Below, in pieces: positions 59,400-64,000 of a stretch of DNA of 64,000 bases (position 1 is the first letter of the stretch; each line of letters opens with the position of its first letter). A model generated the notes under the pieces. That model ran no database searches. It had not been told where the DNA came from and saw nothing but the letters and a program-made list of their open reading frames with translations. Origin of the DNA: Yponomeuta sedellus (lineage: Eukaryota > Arthropoda > Insecta > Lepidoptera > Yponomeutidae); the NCBI GenBank assembly GCA_934045075.1, contig OW203726.1:25101693-25165692 (forward strand), in the 5' to 3' direction. The position numbers and the translations under genes were made by a program.

Positions 59400-60655
59400 A
59401 AGAGCTTCAACGTCATAAAACAGGGAATAGGGATGGATTTATCTTGAATCATTGTGGTGAATGAATGACCTTTGAATGGTCCAGAAAATAAATAAATAAC
59501 TTCTACACATAACAATTGGTCCCAATCTACAGCATAATTTTTAAATTGTTAAGAGATAATCCTTTTAGTGTGAAAAACTATCATTGATGATTTACTGGTA
59601 ATGGTTTAACAATTTCGTAGATATTTGTAATTTCCGACCTTTTGCTTGAAACTGTGAATACAAATTCAAAGGTAGCTGTGGTGATAGAAAGTACCACGAC
59701 ATTGAAAACTGTTTTTCTAATGTCCTCCGATATCAATGAACCAGATTATTTTATTCGAACAACTAAGGTCCAACAGTTTTAGTTAAACAGTTGTTTACAA
59801 ACTATGTTACTAAACATAAGCGTAAACACTTAAAATTACTGTTTAATTGGCCAGCGCCGACCATAAGACGCTCGACCCATAGCTTTATTTCAATATTATG
59901 TCTCACATTGATTGTTTCATTTAGTTTAATAAACAAATGACTAATGAAGTAACAAGTAATATTTCTTAATAACTCGCGATGCTGATACGTAATTTTACAT
60001 ATATATAAACGACCAGTAATTATTTATTTGACTGTACACGCTATTTCAGTCAACCAGTGACCACGACAAATGTAACATTGCAAAATCTGTAATACATATT
60101 ACGTAATACCTAAATATTCGCAACCAGACTCGTATAATATAAAACTAATGCACAAGTAGGTGACTACTATTCACACATCAATTAATTGATTGTGAATAAT
60201 CAGGCGCAACATTCTTGCCACGTATGTTATCCATTAAACATTAACCACAGCATCGCCTCGTGACAATCAGCCGGGCGTCAACTCTTCGTATTAGCAATTA
60301 AATGGACTGGATCGTGTGATAAATGTATTCACTCCATAAACGCTCCATACCAATCATTCATTACATTCTCATTTAACTGCAATAGATTGTAGTAGGCAGG
60401 GTAGAAACAAGAACGAGTGTTGCACAGAAACTACACTGCCCTGCTAAACCAAGTATCACACTGTTAATTGCAAAAACTTTTGAATACACAAGATATGTTT
60501 GAGTAAAAACTTCATAGGCCTTCTTTTAAAAATGGCTCAATGACTCTTAAAAAGAAAAATAATTTTCGAATGACGATTTTACCAAATCTCTTACTTCTAT
60601 AGTTAACAACAAATTGAAATTCTAGCAATATGAAGCGCTCGAAATTTTAAGAACA
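59400..60655. other. AT-rich gene-free region
   Basis: No gene, RNA or repeat is recognised. Confidence 0.4.
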
Positions 60656-60659
60656 ATAT

Positions 60660-61013
60660 GAAACCGAGTGATCGGAATCAATCACTTGTGTTAAGCAACA
60701 GCAGGCGCTGCGGCAGGATGGGTGACCGTCCCGCGTCTACCACTAGTGGCATTTTTCCGAGCACTACCGTGCTTCGCAAGGCACGCTAAGCCGTTGGTGC
60801 CGGCTGTCATGCAATGGCAGTCGTTAAGCCATGTCAGAGGCCATATGGGCGGCTTGATAATTTCTGACAGTAAGGCCCGCCACTGTCTTACAATCCTCCA
60901 CCAACCCGAACTTGGAACCCGTGGTGGAGTATCAGTGGGGGCATACAAGGGTTGATATCGAAACTTAGGTACCTACTAGGCTTTTTGTCGGAAGGGTCCG
61001 ACCGAATAACCTT
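60660..61013 (+). repeat. 5S-derived SINE, copy with extended 3' end
   Basis: AACCGAGTGATCGGAATCAA, TTAAGCAACAGCAGGCGCTG and CAGGATGGGTGACCGTCCCG form the 5S-like head. The body follows with a small deletion in the tail region. It continues past TTGATATCGAAACTTAGG into ACTAGGCTTTTTGTCGGAAG, as in 45040-45472. Confidence 0.85.
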
Positions 61014-61039
61014 CCTAAGGGTGAATCGGCTATTTGTAA

Positions 61040-61206
61040 AATTTAATATTCACGGTTAGCGTGTGGTATCGCTACTACAAATGTACGTAACTTTCAAAAC
61101 AAGGAAAGTTATTGGTCCCCAGTGCGGGCGCATGACCGCACTGGCGATCGAATCTGAGTCTCTCGCTTGCAAATTCATTGTTGTACCCACTGGGCTACCA
61201 CCACTC
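61040..61206 (-). repeat. SINE family C, head and proximal body
   Basis: The minus strand starts at a GGTGGTAGCCCAGTGGGTAC head and has GCAAGCGAGAGACTCAGATT and a CGATCGCCAGTGCGG B-box region. A small inverted repeat (CCAGTGCGG / CCGCACTGG, 61119-61144) follows, then CCAATAACTTTCCTTGTTTT. Confidence 0.7.
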
Positions 61207-61639
61207 CCAGGGGGCTTTACGTTTGTAATTATTTTATAAAACATAATTAGTTTTTTTATATATTACTCTTATTTTTATATTAATCTTATACCATGCAATA
61301 AGAGCTATGCTACGCTGAAATCAGCGCGAGAAGTGCAACCCCCTTGACGGTGAGGTTTACCTCTCTTGAGATTACTTGAGTAGTTCAAAGGGTTCTTCGC
61401 ATCTCTGCTGCATCAGAACTCAAGCACATTGTACGAGTATAGTTAACCATAATATTGCACTCTTTCTACTTTATTTTTTTCTTCTCTTGTTGTATCCAAC
61501 AATAGCAATACTGTTGCTTCAGTTGGAGAACTAGTACGAACTTCGTTTTGAAAATCCGGTTGCACTCAGCGAAGTGGAGTTGTACGTCTCCATTGTATTA
61601 CCTCTGCACATATAAGTCGGTATTGCTTTTAGTAATAAG

Positions 61640-61735
61640 GCCGCCATTTGTACTGTACTTTTTATATTATTTCTGTTACTGTAATGTTTGTGTATAATAA
61701 AGAATATTCTATCTATCTATCTAAATCTATTCAAA
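61640..61735 (+). repeat. LINE 3'-end-like sequence with (TCTA)n tail
   Basis: TGTAATGTTTGTGTATAATA then AAGAATATTC and (TATC)n. A polyadenylation-like AATAAAG followed by a simple repeat is typical of non-LTR 3' ends. The family is not identified. Confidence 0.4.
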
Positions 61736-62216
61736 GCGCATGTAAGCCGCATTGAAGTCATTCCTCTTTTTACACGACTGTGAAAGCCTACAAGTGTAAT
61801 GTTTTTCGCACGTTGCATTGGTATGTTTCTTTATGCTAGTCTCTATGGCTTTACCAATTTCAGTCAAATGAAAGATTTGACTGCGCGGATTTCTTAGAAC
61901 TGCGATGACGTAACGCCATACGAAAAACGAAATGTCAAACACGAACTGTTATTTTATATTGTCGGTAAAAGGTCACTGAAAAGGATCAAACAAAAATCTT
62001 ATCATTAAATCAAGAAACCCGACCGTCAAAAAGTAGTGGATCAGGCCAGTGATTATAGTCATAGGAACATTATTAGGAATCAGACGAGCCTTTTGAATCT
62101 ACAACCTAAGCAAGCAAATTAACTAAATTGAAATGAAACCTACAAGAAATTTAATAAGAACATTATACAGGCTCGTCCTGGCCTTATTTAAAATTTTGTT
62201 TAACTGTTTATTTATC

Positions 62217-62591
62217 TTACTATTTTTATTTTTAATGCACTAACCCGTGCTAAGGACAATTTTAAAAACCTATTTAGAGGCTAAAAATTCCACCCATGCC
62301 GGGATTCGAACCCGCGACCTCTGGCTATCCGTGCCAGCGCTCTATCCAACTGAGCTAATGGGCGACTCACCGGCATCAGTGAAATTTCGAACCTCTTTAC
62401 ACTATTCTCTGTATTACGTACAGGCAGCGACATCTGACTTAAGCAAATTGCATTACTTACAGCCCCGATTACCTACTTTGCAGTTAGGTTTAACATCGGA
62501 ACGATATCACTGTACCCCACATGATTATACTATTTTTATTTTTAATGCACTAACCCGTGCTAAGGAACAAATTTAAAAACCTATTTAGAGG
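62217..62591 (-). repeat. F1 SINE copy 12, longest copy, 13-bp TSD
   Basis: CTGTTTATTTATC flanks it at 62204-62216 and 62592-62604. On the minus strand: one tail unit (62591 to about 62526), then CATGTGGGGTACAGTGATAT and a 5' region, GGGGCTGTAAGTAATGCAAT, core, tRNA-like domain with A box TAGCTCAGTTGGATAGAGCG and B box GGTTCGAATCC, and a second tail ending AAAAATAGTAA. It is therefore a tail plus a full unit in direct order, with no inversion. Confidence 0.93.
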
Positions 62592-62609
62592 CTGTTTATT
62601 TATCACACA

Positions 62610-64000
62610 CAGATTTGAGAACATATAAATATGTGATAAAGAGTTAGATAAAAAAAATAGAAACAAATATGTGATAAAAAGGATAGGGCTCAGCTTAGTG
62701 CTGCGAGTGCATGCATCATCACAGCGCTCATTTTCAGCCCGTCCTTGTTCTCACTGAATAAAATATAATAAAAGCTTGCGGATTTTATAGAGACTTTTTA
62801 GTAGGCGGTTGTTTGTGTTGTTTACCTACATGGCTGTGTAGGTGCTCCGAGCTGTGGGAAGGCAAGCAGCGGGCCCGCGTCGTGAGGCGAGGCGTCGCAC
62901 GACCGGTCGTAAAGCGCGGCCGGCGCGGCGCGCGCCCGCCTCGCCCGGACTCTCACGTTACCCACCGCGCACCGGCGATGCCATCGCGATACCTAGCTAC
63001 TATACTGGGCGGGATTGTGCCACTATCGCGACTACGATCGCATTTAGATGTCGATAGTAACTCCACAGGGCTTTGTTGGTGGTTCTCGATAGACAACGAC
63101 GACTCTAGGACACCGCATTACTGACAAAACCACATGAGTTACTCTTTTCCATCATTATAACTCTACTCGTAGATGTCATTATACCACAGGTTACAATTTA
63201 CATTTTGTCGGTGTAAGGTGTCTATAGTTACCCTAATTACAGAGTATGGAAATTGATAGCCCGCTCCTTCCCAATAGTTTTCACCTACTGTACCAGCAAA
63301 GAGTCAATTAGAGTCATGATATTTTAATTCATGACTACTTATGTAAACTCACTCCATATTGAGAACTACACAAAAAAACTACAAAGGGTGACGATGCAAT
63401 AACGACTGAAAAACTCCGCCTTCAACACAAATAAGGGGATTGATATTGCAATAGTTGCACTCTTTGGAGTGCGGGTGAGTTGATGGGTAAATAAAAACCT
63501 CCCGCCAGCCCTCAGCCCTCCGAGTTCCGTCGAGTGTACTCAATGCGCGTGACTTCTAAGAGTGATGCGTACTAAATCAAATAGAGATCACACTAGGTAA
63601 TATTTGTTCAACAGCTCACCAGACGAGTGGTCGAGCGACATATTTTAGTGACCCAGTATACCTAGGTATAGAGCCACCACCGCATATTAATTACGCAAGG
63701 AAGATATTCGTTTGTTTTTTAAACACCACGTTATTTTCCACTCGTTTAGGCCATTCACTCAATAGAATCTCTTCTGTCATGCAAATTATTTGTCTAAGTG
63801 TCGCGGGGAGTCTCTACCGTCTCGCATGAACTCTTGCTGAGCTGGTCGTTCTTATTCCGTATGGCGAAGGTTAATTTTCCGTGCTGCTTGGTCTACAAAG
63901 TACGTATAAAGAGAAGTCTGAAGAGACTCTCCGGCAGCGCGATATTGCTCGTTAGCGCGTGGCTGGAGTGCGTCGAGCGCTTCATTTGCATTACACACGA
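62610..64000. other. Gene-free end of the window
   Basis: A CpG-rich patch lies at about 62850-62990 without a convincing frame. Octamer sites ATGCAAATTA (63779-63788) and ATTTGCAT (63984-63991) lie near the edge. No repeat is recognised. Confidence 0.4.

Overview
The window looks like nuclear DNA of a moth or butterfly (Lepidoptera). The only convincing host gene is an intronless class III POU-homeobox gene of the ventral veins lacking / drifter / POU-M1 type. The rest is AT-rich, essentially gene-free DNA filled with short interspersed repeats of kinds common in lepidopteran genomes: tRNA-derived and 5S-rRNA-derived SINEs, RTE-like and jockey/CR1-like LINE ends, and Helitron-like and mariner-like scraps. 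The species cannot be told from the sequence alone.

Layout. Positions 1-4.7 kb are AT-rich non-coding DNA downstream of the POU gene. Positions 4.7-6.9 kb form a GC-rich block that holds the POU gene on the minus strand (5482-6516) with its GC-rich leader. Positions 6.9-10.9 kb are gene-free. Positions 10,913-20,343 are one LTR retrotransposon with two apparently identical 2998-bp LTRs, a CTAT target duplication and a 3.4-kb interior with no coding capacity. From 20.3 kb to the end there is no believable cellular gene. This part is a mosaic of SINEs and decayed LINEs, separated by short GC-rich islands in otherwise AT-rich DNA.

Main observations. (1) A SINE family, called F1 here, has an internal tRNA-like domain and twelve copies in the window. 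Seven copies carry an inverted arrangement whose outer break always falls at the same TTTTTAAA point of the tail; six of these have exact 11-13 bp target duplications. This is the signature expected of recurrent twin priming, and it makes several copies near-perfect palindromes. (2) The LTR element is recent, non-autonomous, has very long LTRs, and repeats the octamer TAGGGGCG nine times; the last copy sits next to the 3' LTR. (3) A 5S-derived SINE family ends in a tail like that of RTE LINEs, and one copy is inserted in another SINE with a 15-bp duplication. (4) Seven exact copies of the palindrome GCGCATGCGC, the NRF-1/Ewg-type site, lie in unrelated GC-rich islands across the gene-poor 28 kb. 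(5) Several short perfect hairpins look like products of template switching.

How it may work together. A POU regulator standing alone in a large non-coding territory fits what is known of vvl-type genes, which have extensive enhancer regions. The GC islands, NRF-1-type sites and octamer sites are candidate regulatory DNA, but this is inference. The repeats are separate insertions and do not form an operon-like system with the gene.
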